Below are positions 1-8,604 of a DNA stretch of 64,000 nucleotides, in pieces. Position 1 is the first letter of the stretch. Each line of letters starts with the position of its first letter. Below the pieces are notes generated by a model. The model saw nothing but the letters and a program-made list of their open reading frames with translations. It was not told where the DNA came from and did not search any database. The DNA is taken from NCBI RefSeq assembly GCF_029892425.1, contig NZ_JARXWB010000019.1, positions 87,916-151,915 of the forward strand, read 5' to 3'. Made by a program: the position numbers and the translations under genes. Origin of the DNA: Bradyrhizobium sp. BR13661 (GTDB lineage Bacteria > Pseudomonadota > Alphaproteobacteria > Rhizobiales > Xanthobacteraceae).

Positions 1-1
1 C

Positions 2-1507
2 CTTCGCCGTCTCATTCATGGCTGGTCTGCGAACGGGGTCCAGATGCTGCTTGGCCTGACCCAGCAGCTCGTTTTGATTCCGGCGTTTTTGCATTTCTGG
101 ACCAGTGATCTCCTTGCGGCATGGCTCGCACTGTATGCAGCCGGAAGCCTCGTCGTCGTCGCCGATGCCGGCCTGCAGCTTCGCGCCATCAACCGCTTTC
201 TCGCGTTCAAGGCTTGCGTCGATTGCGACGGACGCACGGCAACTTTCTACGCACGCATGATGCGGCTCTATCTGGGGATCGTCGTGGGACTCGGCGTCTT
301 GCTGGTTGCGGGCACCGAGCTGTTTCCGCCGGCTGCAGTCCTCGGGTTTCACAAGACCGAGAGCTTCAATGTCGCGCTGATCGTCATCACTGTTGGCACG
401 CTGCTCGCTCTGCCGGCCAATCTCGTCTCTGGGCTCTATCGCGCGCGCGGCAAGTACAGTCGCGCCGTGTGGTCGCAGAACGTCGCGCTGCTGGTTGGAC
501 AGATCGGACAGCTCATCGCGGTTGCATGGCTCGGCAGCCTCCTTGCGGTCGCGATTACCTTCGTCGCGATGCAGATCCTGTTCGCGTTGTTCCTGACCGT
601 CTATGACGCGCCGCGCCAGCTGCCATTCCTGAAGCGGGGACGCGCGGTCGCCTCGCGGTCCTGGCGATGGAAAGCCGGGCAATTGCGTCTTGCGCTGCCA
701 TTCGCCGTGGCCAATCTAACGGAGATCGCGCTCGCCAATGCGCCGATGCTGCTGGTCAGCGCGATGGTTGCCGATCGCGTGGCGGTCGCGCAATGGGGCT
801 TGATCCGCGTTATCTCGGGCTTTCTGCGGGGCGTCTGCATCCAAATGACATTGCCGATCGGCGCTGAACTCGGCCACGATTTTGCGATCGGCGACGTGGT
901 GCGGTTGCGCGGCCTCTACGCCTATGGATCTCTGTTCATCACCGCGATGGCCAGCCTGATCGTTGGCGGGCTGCTGCCGTTCTGGTCGGACTTCTTCGCA
1001 TTGTGGACGCATGACAGCATTCCGAACGATGCGGCGCTCACCTTCACGCTGCTGATAGGTTCAGCGGTCGTCGCGCCTTCCCTGATGGCTCTTGGCTTGG
1101 CCAATCACAGCAACCGGGGTTATCTCTTGGTGCGGACAAAGGGAGTGCAGCTGGGCGTTTTCCTGGTTTTGTCGGCGGTGCTGATTCCCTGGCTCGGTCC
1201 GCTCGGTGCCGCAATCGCGATCGTCGCGAGCGATCTGCTGACCCAGTTCGGAATCCTGACGCTCGTGATCGTGCGCCAGACGCTGAGTCATCCGGTCCGC
1301 CACGTGCTGGTCCTAATCGCGACCATGGCCACGATCGTGCTCGGTGGATGGGGCCTCGGCGTAGCGATCCGGGATATTGTGCCGGGGGCGGGGCTGCTGC
1401 GTTTCATTGCGGAGTGTGCGATCTGGCTTGTCGTCGTTTCTGTCGCGGCCAGTCCGCTTCTGATGGAACGGGTGCGTGCGCGGGTGCTGGCGGCGGTGCC
1501 GAACTAG
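2..1507 (+). CDS. Wzx-like polysaccharide flippase, 5' end outside window
   Basis: The reading frame is open to the left window edge, so the start is missing; 501 residues are visible. The protein is strongly hydrophobic, with about a dozen membrane segments spread along its length, as in the MATE/polysaccharide-transporter superfamily. Such proteins move lipid-linked oligosaccharides across the inner membrane. An ATG at 44 is in frame, but the 14 codons before it (LRRLIHGWSANG...) read like the usual cytoplasmic N-terminus of these flippases, so 44 is probably not the true start. It converges on a glycosyltransferase gene 37 bases downstream. A second flippase lies at 12214, so this locus may serve two glycans. 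The exact substrate cannot be told from sequence. Confidence 0.8.
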   Translation, partial: LRRLIHGWSANGVQMLLGLTQQLVLIPAFLHFWTSDLLAAWLALYAAGSLVVVADAGLQLRAINRFLAFKACVDCDGRTATFYARMMRLYLGIVVGLGVLLVAGTELFPPAAVLGFHKTESFNVALIVITVGTLLALPANLVSGLYRARGKYSRAVWSQNVALLVGQIGQLIAVAWLGSLLAVAITFVAMQILFALFLTVYDAPRQLPFLKRGRAVASRSWRWKAGQLRLALPFAVANLTEIALANAPMLLVSAMVADRVAVAQWGLIRVISGFLRGVCIQMTLPIGAELGHDFAIGDVVRLRGLYAYGSLFITAMASLIVGGLLPFWSDFFALWTHDSIPNDAALTFTLLIGSAVVAPSLMALGLANHSNRGYLLVRTKGVQLGVFLVLSAVLIPWLGPLGAAIAIVASDLLTQFGILTLVIVRQTLSHPVRHVLVLIATMATIVLGGWGLGVAIRDIVPGAGLLRFIAECAIWLVVVSVAASPLLMERVRARVLAAVPN

Positions 1508-1544
1508 CGCATCCGGCCATTGGTCATTCCTGCTCCCGTAAAAG

Positions 1545-2762
1545 TCAGTAGATCTGGGGATAACGGCGGTATCGCAGCCGGCTCAGGTGCCGGGCGAGCT
1601 GGCGATGACCCTCGTCGATCCGCTCGGCGAAATAAGCGAGCCGCTCCTTGCCGGCTGCGGCGAGTCGGCTGCGCTCTTCCGCCGAGCCGACCTTGACGAT
1701 GGCTGCGGCGAGCGATGCGGGATCGTCGTAGTCGAACAGGACGGCGGCATCGCCGGCCTGCCCCTTCAAGGCTTCCGGATAGATGACAGGCGTTCCGACC
1801 GCCCAGGCTTCTAAGGGGGGGAGGTTGGTGGGGCCGAAATAGGTAGCCATCACCAAGGCATTTGCAGCTCGATAGAGGGCGGCAAGCTCGGCGGAGGGGA
1901 CGAAGCCAAGGATACGGACGGAATCTTCAAGCTTGTGATGGGTGACGAGTGCCTCGAAAGTGGATCGTGCACCAGGATCGGAGCCGCACAGCACCAGCGT
2001 ATGGCTTTGCCCTTGATCTCTCAGCAGGCGCATCGCGAGCAGGATGGTCGCATGGTTCTTATGCGACCAAAATTGTGCAGGGTAAAACAGATAGCCGGGC
2101 TCCAAGCCGTATCCGCTTAAAATCGCAGAATCCTGTTCCCGTGTTGCCTCGTCCGCGTTCGCTCGGGTTACGTAAGGGGATGGCGAAAGAGGAATGCAAA
2201 CGGCGCGGCCCCGCGTCATCGCATAACGGAAACATAATTTATCGATGAGCTCGTCGGCGTTCGTGATGACAAGGGCGGCTTTAGAGCAAGCGCTGCGCCA
2301 AACGATTTCCCGTCGCTCGAACTGGGCGAATTCGCGTACCTCATCGAATTCCGGGCTATCACGGTGGCAACCATCGAAGATCGTGATGATGAACGGCAGC
2401 TTGTAAAGCACCAGATTCCAGTTGGAGGTGGTGGTGAAGTAGACGATGTCGACCCCGGCGTTCCTCAGCTTTCTCTCGAATGGCGCGCAGGCGCGCATGG
2501 TGTATTGCAGGAGATCGAACGGTCCGAGATATTTGAGGAACAAGAACAGGCGATCGAGCCAGTTGAGTTTCAGATACACGGCGGTGATGCCGAGGTCGGC
2601 AAGGATCGCCACGTTGTCGCGCAACGTCGTGAATACGGTCACCTCCAGGTCGGTGGTGCCGGCCCAGTCGCGCATCCAGATGATGTCGGTGAGCGACTGC
2701 TGGAAGCCGCCGCCCACGTCGAGCGGCAGCTCTAGGAATACACCAATGTGATACCGTTTCAT
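1545..2762 (-). CDS. Glycosyltransferase family 4
   Basis: 405-residue cytoplasmic glycosyltransferase of the GT-B fold. The N-terminal half starts with a strand and glycine-rich turn (GVFLELPLDVGGGFQQ). The C-terminal half carries the nucleotide-sugar binding region with LPPLEAWAVGTPVIYPEA at about residues 325-342, the typical GT4 donor-site signature. The gene reads leftward and converges with the flippase at the left edge. ATG at 2762 is preceded by only a weak purine run. Acceptor and donor cannot be predicted; the setting implies assembly of a lipid-linked oligosaccharide. Confidence 0.8.
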   Translation of the reverse strand: MKRYHIGVFLELPLDVGGGFQQSLTDIIWMRDWAGTTDLEVTVFTTLRDNVAILADLGITAVYLKLNWLDRLFLFLKYLGPFDLLQYTMRACAPFERKLRNAGVDIVYFTTTSNWNLVLYKLPFIITIFDGCHRDSPEFDEVREFAQFERREIVWRSACSKAALVITNADELIDKLCFRYAMTRGRAVCIPLSPSPYVTRANADEATREQDSAILSGYGLEPGYLFYPAQFWSHKNHATILLAMRLLRDQGQSHTLVLCGSDPGARSTFEALVTHHKLEDSVRILGFVPSAELAALYRAANALVMATYFGPTNLPPLEAWAVGTPVIYPEALKGQAGDAAVLFDYDDPASLAAAIVKVGSAEERSRLAAAGKERLAYFAERIDEGHRQLARHLSRLRYRRYPQIY

Positions 2763-3127
2763 CTTTCAGCGCCCACTCGTGTTTGCAACTTCGGCAGCAA
2801 GGCGTCGTGGCTGGTCAATCGAAACCTGCTGGAGTTTTGACGTCGTGCCGACTTTGAATGGACACCCGTAGTACTTTTGGCGTGATTGGTAGGCAAGCAA
2901 CCTCACGGCGAGCATGGCGTCGTCTTCGATCAACGCTAGCCTAGTTGCCAGACTGACGCTGCGGCGAACGATTGCTTCTGCAGTTGCTCACCGAATCTGA
3001 AGTGCCCGAGTGTTCTCTCCGGACCCTCAAACAAAAAAGGCGCCGTTAAAGTGACATGGCGTCTCTTATGCGCAGTCACTTTGGCTATTTTGATCCATAC
3101 CGTCAAGGACGAAGGGGCTCGCGGCTT
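2763..3127. other. Intergenic region, no gene seen
   Basis: About 365 bases between two leftward glycosyltransferase genes. I see no convincing reading frame. It holds the putative terminator listed separately (about 3033-3085) and presumably the promoter of the 2762 gene. No repeat or insertion-sequence end was recognised. Confidence 0.5.
3033..3085 (-). terminator. Putative Rho-independent terminator of the 3128-4306 gene
   Basis: On the minus strand, 43-80 bases after the stop codon at 3128, an 8-bp inverted repeat (AAAGTGAC at 3048-3055 against GTCACTTT at 3075-3082) is followed by a GGCGCC step and then a run TTTTTTGTTT. The loop of the 8-bp stem is long (19 nt), so the hairpin adjoining the T-run may instead be a shorter CGCC/GGCG pairing. 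Plausible but not certain. Confidence 0.4.
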
Positions 3128-4306
3128 TCAGCTCACAAAGCGAAGAATGTCCTCGATTCGCTTCCTGAATGTGTGGGTCGCAAGTGTCCGCGCCTGTCCT
3201 GCGGCAGCAATTGCGGAGCGCTCGTCTTCGTTCTCAAGGTAGCGATCGATCAGCGTGAGACAGTCATCGACCGTGTGCCAAGCCGCGACCTCGCTGCCTA
3301 CATCGAACAGCGTGTGGAGATTGTCCTTGAAATCCGTCAGCAGGAACGTGCCGACGCCGGTCGCCTCGAACAGCCGCGCGTTGCCGGCCTCACGGCCAGC
3401 CTGGTCGATGTGCGAATTGAGCGTCAGGCGCGAGGCCCGGAGCGCCTGGTACATCTCCACGCCCCAGACCTCGCCCTGGTAGCAGCGATGCAGCGGCGAG
3501 GAGGCGGGCAGGGTGTGCAGGCCACTGCCATAGAGCTTCAGGTCGTATTTCCGCGCCACCGCTTCGAGCTGTGCGACCCGCTGCTGGTGATCCGCCGACA
3601 CCGCGCCGACGAAGGAGATGTCGACGTTGCGTTCGGGCGCGGGCGGAAGACGGTCGAGGATTTCAGGTTCGAAGGCCAGATGAACCACCTCGGACCTGAC
3701 GCCGACGCCGCGGAAGGACTCAACGATCCGCAGAAGCTGCGAGATCATCAGGTCGTAGGCCGACCAATCCGCGCCGCGCGAGGGGAGGATGCCGACCTGC
3801 CCGATAAGTTTCGGCCGCCCGATGCCCTTGATCTGCCGCGCCAGGCGCGCGTCGATGTAAAAGACGTCCTGGTTCAGGACGAGGTCCGGCTTGAATTCCT
3901 CGATCTGTGCCAGCAGGATCTTCTCCGCCTGCGCATCCAGTCGCGGGCTCAAGCCTACCTTGCGTGCCAGCGGCCTCAGGATCGGCTTGAATGGCGCGAT
4001 CATGCGCTGAAGCGAGCCGGGCATCGTTCGCCCTTGAGCCTGCTTGCCGGGCTCCGGTGGCTGTTCGCAGGGGAGCCCGTGTTCGCGCGCCCATGCCGCC
4101 CGCATCCAGGAATTGTTGACGTGAATGTCGGCGGCGACGTGGCCCGCAGCGGTGAAGTTGCGTGAGTAGAAATCGGCAACGCCAAACAGGCTGGCATTGC
4201 GCGCCGCCATCTGCGTCGCGTAGGTCGCGCCGGCAAGATCGGGCGTGCGGCGGTACAGCCAGGTCAGGAAGCGCGGATAGTCGGCGTTGAGGATGAGGAC
4301 ACGCAT
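3128..4306 (-). CDS. CgeB-like glycosyltransferase
   Basis: 392 residues. The N-terminus (MRVLILNADYPRFL) and a C-terminal segment with FEATGVGTFLLTDF at about residue 315 resemble the CgeB / Glyco_trans_1_2 type of GT-B enzymes found in spore-coat and capsule loci. The conserved Glu and the GVG turn would contact the nucleotide sugar. ATG at 4306 begins the first strand directly, so the start is well placed. It reads away from the small-protein cassette that begins at 4507. No signal peptide or membrane segment is seen; it should be cytoplasmic and add one sugar to a surface glycan. Substrate unknown. Confidence 0.75.
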   Translation of the reverse strand: MRVLILNADYPRFLTWLYRRTPDLAGATYATQMAARNASLFGVADFYSRNFTAAGHVAADIHVNNSWMRAAWAREHGLPCEQPPEPGKQAQGRTMPGSLQRMIAPFKPILRPLARKVGLSPRLDAQAEKILLAQIEEFKPDLVLNQDVFYIDARLARQIKGIGRPKLIGQVGILPSRGADWSAYDLMISQLLRIVESFRGVGVRSEVVHLAFEPEILDRLPPAPERNVDISFVGAVSADHQQRVAQLEAVARKYDLKLYGSGLHTLPASSPLHRCYQGEVWGVEMYQALRASRLTLNSHIDQAGREAGNARLFEATGVGTFLLTDFKDNLHTLFDVGSEVAAWHTVDDCLTLIDRYLENEDERSAIAAAGQARTLATHTFRKRIEDILRFVS

Positions 4307-4506
4307 CTGGCTTGGTTTCGGCTCTTTCGCATTGATTGAGTCTATGCCAAGAGCCGGGGTCTGATCAACGGCGACGTCGGCGATCCGCAGCAGCGGTTGT
4401 CTTCGGCAGTCTGCGCTTGTATATCAGTAATACAAGATCTGCGTGCGGGGTGCGCGGTCTCTGCTTTAGGGGTGTACAACAGGCTGCGTGCCGGGAAAGG
4501 CCCGAG

Positions 4507-4701
4507 TTGTCAAACGAAATTGATCCCCTCCTCGAGCAGGAAGCTCGGCGCATCGCTAACGAGATGGGAAATCCGAAGGTCACTGAAATCGAATGTGACA
4601 TCTATTTCGGTCGTCGCCCCGGTGCTCTGTCGCCTGATACGTCCAGCAAGATATTGTATGCATATTCGGTGGCTCGACTGGTTGCGCGGAAACTACTCTG
4701 A
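4507..4701 (+). CDS. Small 64-residue protein, copy 1 of the DNSDPNTNGR cassette
   Basis: I choose TTG at 4507, preceded by GGGAAAGG, rather than the ATG at 4336. From TTG the product is 64 residues, exactly the length of its paralogue at 7421, and the two align end to end: both have EIDP/QIDP, then E-x-E-A/T-RRIA-x-EMG near the start, FGRR in the middle and a helical tail (SSKI..AY..A..IARK). The stop TGA shares one base with the ATG of the next gene in both copies, so the pair is translationally coupled. No signal peptide or membrane segment; probably a cytoplasmic helical protein. Family and function not recognised. Confidence 0.6.
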   Translation: MSNEIDPLLEQEARRIANEMGNPKVTEIECDIYFGRRPGALSPDTSSKILYAYSVARLVARKLL

Positions 4702-5126
4702 TGCGTGTTTTTGCCTTATCGGTCGCTATTTTGGTTATCTATCTGCCGCTGGCATTTTTTCTGAACGAACGGCCGGGAGCAGACGCGAATATCTTGCGCG
4801 GGCCGTTCATTCGGTATGAGAACACATACGCTTTCAGAGTCTATCCTGTGGTTCCCGGTTCGACGCCGGACGACAAGGACCACGTCGAACAGTCGACCTT
4901 GCAGCTATGCGAGAATGGAAAGCCGCTGGGGCCAGCGCACAGCGTGCACGGGGATGTGACGGCGATCGGGCGAGGTCACTATTCGTACTGGCGATCTTAC
5001 GAGACGGTGTTGCTCTTCTCGACCAGCGACAACAGCGATCCAAACACAAACGGGCGTACATACAGTGTGGCCGATCCGGGCGCACTGGATCCATATCGCG
5101 CGCAACGGCGACGCAAGAGCCAATAG
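4701..5126 (+). CDS. Membrane-anchored DNSDPNTNGR-motif protein, copy 1
   Basis: 141 residues: an N-terminal membrane anchor or uncleaved signal (MRVFALSVAILVIYLPLAFF), then a short predicted beta-rich domain outside the membrane. Blocks shared with the copies at 7615 and 41178 are a (R/E)xxTLxL segment, LGPAH, a Gly-rich turn (GRGHYSYW) and the C-terminal SDNSDPNTNGRxYxVxDPxAxDPYxAQRR-type block. It follows the 64-residue gene with a one-base overlap and converges on the Wzy-like gene at 5164. I do not know a characterised family for it. The position beside a polymerase-like gene suggests a periplasmic role with surface glycans, but that is inference. Confidence 0.65.
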   Translation: MRVFALSVAILVIYLPLAFFLNERPGADANILRGPFIRYENTYAFRVYPVVPGSTPDDKDHVEQSTLQLCENGKPLGPAHSVHGDVTAIGRGHYSYWRSYETVLLFSTSDNSDPNTNGRTYSVADPGALDPYRAQRRRKSQ

Positions 5127-5163
5127 AGCGGCTTAGGCTTTCTCCGGTGGAGGCATCAGGTGG

Positions 5164-6495
5164 TCACCCGTGTGATCTGGGAAGGTTTGCCCGAGCCTGC
5201 ATTTGGTGAAGGTCGCCGGTCTGAAACATTTCACGCGGTGTCAAATACAGCAGCAGGAATAGAAGACCTCCGCCGTGCGAAAGCATGACGGTCGTAAGTG
5301 GGACGTTCAGGAACGCTTGGGTAAGGACGCCGCTCGAGATCAGGATGACCCGATCAGGCAATCCCGCCGAAAGGCGATTGCCGACTGCTATGACGAGACC
5401 GCAAGCTAACGCTGAGAATGGTGCGAAAAACGTGCCTACGGAAGCTACGCCTTCTGTCGCAAACAGCGAGGCATTGAAGTAACCGCCAATACCGAAAAAG
5501 TTGTAGATCACCACGCTCAGCGGTTCGGTATATGGACAGGGCACGAACGCTTTAAGGAACTGCACCTGACAGAAGTGGGTGGGTTCGTGGGTCGAGAAAA
5601 AAAGATTGTAGTAGTCCATCGCCAGCGAGGGAATCGCAACCATCCTGAAGTTCACTAATGCAAAGAGGGCATTCGCGCTGTAGGGCAGTATGCCTTGGCG
5701 GACGGGCAAGAAAATCAGTAGCCCGAACAGGATCGGAACGAAAATGGACAACACAATAGTGGCCCTGGCGTCGACAAACCTCGAAACGACGGTCAGGCCG
5801 ATGAGCCAGATCGGAGCAAATAGCGATGCTTTTGAAAGTGTGATCGGATAGATGAGCAGTATGAGGAATATAACCAGGCTTGCTCGCCACAGATTCTTGC
5901 GTAGCGCGAAGCAGGCGAATGCGAACGGAAGCAATGTGCTCGATGTAATGGTGAGGAGGTAGCTCAGCGGCTTCGGGAATTCCAAGTCGCCGCGAAACTC
6001 GTAAATTCGCCCGACGCTGACCAACCTGAAATTGTACCAAGCGCCAACCATGATGACCGCAATTGATGCGACAACGATCAATGTTAGACATTGGTTGGCA
6101 GTGCGCGCGGATAGCCGGATCGCTCGATGGACGGGTTCATTGATGAGCAAGGCGGGCAGCAGAAATGACAGAGCGGAAACCGCTGCGGAGAGGCCTGTCG
6201 GCGTATGATTATAGGGGAGGTCCGAGAACGAGTTTAGCCACAGGTAACCCAAGATCATGATGTAGAGATAGAAGCCGATGGCATATCCCAAACTAAACCG
6301 GGCAAGGCCGAACAGGTAGGACGTGCAGGCAAAGGCGATTGTAACCGACGTGGCAAGCCACAACGACCCAGAGTAATAACTGATGTGAAATTCGGGATAT
6401 AGGAGCGCGACGCAAACGAGGGACAAGCAGCACGCCGCGCTGCAAGCGTACGCAAGGATGGCGATCTGCTTTGTGTCGAGCTTTTGGAGAGACAT
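5164..6495 (-). CDS. Wzy-like multispanning membrane protein
   Basis: 443 residues with roughly ten or more hydrophobic segments and a longer polar stretch after the middle, the outline of O-antigen/capsule polymerases, which conserve little sequence. Landmarks are GYLWLNSFSDLPYNH near residue 105, WYNFRLVSVGRIYEF near 165 and GLPDRVILISSGV near 380. All three recur in the broken paralogue at 6690-7245 and 8065-8246. ATG at 6495 begins a short cytoplasmic head before the first membrane segment. The gene converges on the DNSDPNTNGR gene at 4701, leaving 37 bases. Wzy assignment rests on topology and context only. Confidence 0.6.
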   Translation of the reverse strand: MSLQKLDTKQIAILAYACSAACCLSLVCVALLYPEFHISYYSGSLWLATSVTIAFACTSYLFGLARFSLGYAIGFYLYIMILGYLWLNSFSDLPYNHTPTGLSAAVSALSFLLPALLINEPVHRAIRLSARTANQCLTLIVVASIAVIMVGAWYNFRLVSVGRIYEFRGDLEFPKPLSYLLTITSSTLLPFAFACFALRKNLWRASLVIFLILLIYPITLSKASLFAPIWLIGLTVVSRFVDARATIVLSIFVPILFGLLIFLPVRQGILPYSANALFALVNFRMVAIPSLAMDYYNLFFSTHEPTHFCQVQFLKAFVPCPYTEPLSVVIYNFFGIGGYFNASLFATEGVASVGTFFAPFSALACGLVIAVGNRLSAGLPDRVILISSGVLTQAFLNVPLTTVMLSHGGGLLFLLLYLTPREMFQTGDLHQMQARANLPRSHG

Positions 6496-6689
6496 TTTTC
6501 CGTTCAGTCGGTGCCCAAGCGCTCTGGCTAACGCAATTTATCTGTGCCTTCAATCTATTTTGAACGGACGTTTCGCCGTGCGTCTTGTGCAAGAGCCGGC
6601 ATTTTACTGGCGTCCTAATTGATGTAGTAGTATCCGACGTCTTGATCGGTCAGGAAATCACATGCTCGGCGCTGAGAGCTACTCCAATT

Positions 6690-7245
6690 AGGTTCGGCGT
6701 CGCGATACCTGTAGATCTCTCCAAGCGAGACCAGCCTGAAGTTGTAATATGCCCCGACGGTGGCGGCGGTCCCGATCAGAATGATGCAGCCCAACAGACG
6801 CTCGAAAGTCTGTGGGGATAATGTCAGCAATCGCGGCATGGTTGGTTGGTAGAGTGCCGGCAACAGGAATGCCACGGCGGAGGCCGCCGCCGAGAGGCCG
6901 CTCAGGCGATGGTTGTACTCGAGCTCGGTGAAGTTGTTCAGCCAGAGATAGCCGGCGATCATGACAAAAAGGTAGTAGCCGGCAAAATAGCCGAAGCTGA
7001 ACTGGGCGCGAACGAACAAGACGGCGAACGCTGCGACCGTGGCAATCGCCGCGGGTAGCCTCTCGTTGTCGAAGATAATGTGGTAGACGGGGGTAGATCC
7101 GCGCGACGCAGATCAGCGAGATGCTGCCTAGGGCCAGATGGCACAGGATGAGCAGCGCCACGCCGCGATCGCTACGACGCCAGCGGATCACGCCTTCGGT
7201 CTGATATTCTTCAGTATCGACGGGAAGCCCCATTGAGCGGTACAA
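6690..7245 (-). pseudogene. N-terminal remnant of a second Wzy-like gene, frameshifted
   Basis: On the minus strand, residues beginning MGLPVDTEEY at about 7233 run to SLICVARIYPRLPHY. The frame then shifts near 7070-7085 and continues as AQFSFGYFAGYYLFVMIAGYLWLNNFTELEYNH and so on down to about YNFRLVSLGEIYRYRD at 6700. This matches the N-terminal 180 residues of the protein at 5164-6495 in order and spacing. After RYRD the similarity stops and a nonsense tail follows. It is a duplicated gene that has lost its middle, carries a frameshift and cannot make a working protein. Confidence 0.75.
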
Positions 7246-7420
7246 ATATCTTATTCAAGCCGGAGGTACAACGTCGTGGAGAGCTTGGTTGTCAGTTATC
7301 GAGCGTCGGGCCCCGGCGAGGGCATATGGAGCTTCCCCATTGAACCTGCATGTTGGGCGTCTAATATGAAATTCGTCCAAAAAAGGAGGCTGCCCGGTCA
7401 AACTGGGCAATGGCATAGGA

Positions 7421-7615
7421 ATGGCCGAGCAGATTGATCCCCGTATTGAACCGGAGACTAGGCGCATCGCATCCGAAATGGGAATGCCGGTGGTGACTGA
7501 TGCCCAGTGGGACGTCTTCTTTGGTCGCCGTATCGGGGTGCTGTCGCGTCAGGCGTCGAGCAAGATGATTGCCGCTTATGCTGCGGCGCAGGCGATCGCG
7601 CGAAAGGATGACTGA
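7421..7615 (+). CDS. Small 64-residue protein, copy 2 of the cassette
   Basis: 64 residues from ATG 7421, co-linear with the protein at 4507 (see the shared QIDP/EIDP, ETRRIASEMG, FGRR and ASSKM..AY blocks). Its stop TGA overlaps the next ATG by one base, the same junction as in copy 1, which shows that the two-gene unit was duplicated as a whole and kept intact. The surrounding Wzy-like copy has decayed while this pair stayed open, hinting at selection on it. Function not recognised. Confidence 0.65.
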   Translation: MAEQIDPRIEPETRRIASEMGMPVVTDAQWDVFFGRRIGVLSRQASSKMIAAYAAAQAIARKDD

Positions 7616-8028
7616 TGCGCGTCTTGCTCGCCGTTTTTGCCCTGCTGGCAATTTATGTTCCTGCTGCTCTCGTTCTAAACATGCTCTCGCATCCGGAAGG
7701 AACGATTCTGTCCGGACCCTTTGTTCGGTACGCAAACTCGAACGCCTTCATTAGTCATCCCGTGCTTCCTGGCGCAATTGCGGACGACGAGGATCATCGG
7801 GAGCAATCGACCTTGGCTCTGTACGAGGACGAGAAGCTACTCGGGCCGGCGCATAGCGCAAACGTTGATGTGCAGATTGGTGGCCGAGGACACTATTCGT
7901 TTTGGCGTCACGGCTCGAACTTGCTCCTCTTCTCGACCAGCGACAATAGCGACCCCAATACGAACGGTCGAACATACCGAGTCTCTGATCCGAAGGCGCG
8001 CGATCCGTATCAGGCGCAACGTCGATAG
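7615..8028 (+). CDS. Membrane-anchored DNSDPNTNGR-motif protein, copy 2
   Basis: 137 residues. N-terminal hydrophobic anchor (MRVLLAVFALLAIYVPAALVL), then the same external domain as at 4701, with EQSTLALYED, LGPAHS, RGHYSFW, LLFSTSDNSDPNTNGR and DPYQAQRR at the C-terminus. It is translationally coupled to the 64-residue gene and is followed, on the other strand, by the C-terminal stub of a Wzy-like gene, repeating the gene order of copy 1. Likely membrane-tethered in the periplasm. No characterised homologue comes to mind. Confidence 0.65.
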   Translation: MRVLLAVFALLAIYVPAALVLNMLSHPEGTILSGPFVRYANSNAFISHPVLPGAIADDEDHREQSTLALYEDEKLLGPAHSANVDVQIGGRGHYSFWRHGSNLLLFSTSDNSDPNTNGRTYRVSDPKARDPYQAQRR

Positions 8029-8064
8029 TGGTTCTCCTAATTTTGAAGCGCCGGCGCACGTCGT

Positions 8065-8246
8065 TCAAGAAGCTGGATCTTTGGGATCGAGTTTGAATAT
8101 GTCTCGTGGCATCAAATACCAAAGTAGAAAAGTAAAAGCCGCACCTTGAGAAAGCAGCGTCGTCGTGAATGGAATATTCAGGAAGGCCTGGGCGATAACG
8201 CCACCGGAAAGAAGGATGAAGCGGTCGGGCAATCCGGTCGATACTA
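8065..8246 (-). pseudogene. C-terminal remnant of a Wzy-like gene
   Basis: The minus strand encodes STGLPDRFILLSGGV, then AQAFLNIPFTTTLLSQG and LLWYLMPRDIF before a stop at 8065. This aligns with the last ~60 residues of the protein at 5164-6495 (SAGLPDRVILISSGV; TQAFLNVPLTTVMLS; LLYLTPREMF). Upstream of about 8246 the similarity ends abruptly in unrelated sequence, so only the tail remains. It stands in the same position after the DNSDPNTNGR gene as the intact Wzy-like gene does in copy 1. Confidence 0.7.
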
Positions 8247-8299
8247 TCCGACCGCGCTGCCGCTGCTTCAGGCCGATGCGCGATTCGGTCACACGGCGC

Positions 8300-8395
8300 C
8301 GGGACCAGGCCAGCATCCTGTCGCTGCCGATTTGTGCCGAAATCACGCCGGCGCAGCAGGAGAGCGTGATCCGGCTCGTGCGCGAATTCGTATAG
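8300..8395 (+). pseudogene. C-terminal stub of a DegT/DnrJ-type aminotransferase
   Basis: The plus strand reads ASILSLPICAEITPAQQESV followed by IRLVREFV and a stop at 8393-8395. This is the typical C-terminus of DegT/DnrJ/EryC1 sugar aminotransferases (conserved SLP...P.(L/I)T..QQ..V). No upstream part of such an enzyme is in frame. It marks a deletion joint between the decayed Wzy-like tail and the legB region. Confidence 0.55.
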
Positions 8396-8604
8396 CCACG
8401 GCGGCGTGCTGTTGCGCGCGGGATTTATTGATTTTTCTCAAGGGCTTGTGCGCCAGGCGCGTTGTATTTCGGGCAAGGGTTCCCGAGCCCATTGCGGGCC
8501 CGCAGTGCATTCAAAACTAGCCTCCAGCGGCGGGAATGTTTAGAAGCGGCCGTGTCAGGCCGGAAGGCCGGTCGGGTGGCCCCGGCCAGAGGGGAACAGG
8601 AACT

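Noticed and set aside
3056..4165. Long plus-strand open frame
   Set aside because: Antisense to the CgeB-like glycosyltransferase; no motif, typical shadow in GC-rich DNA.
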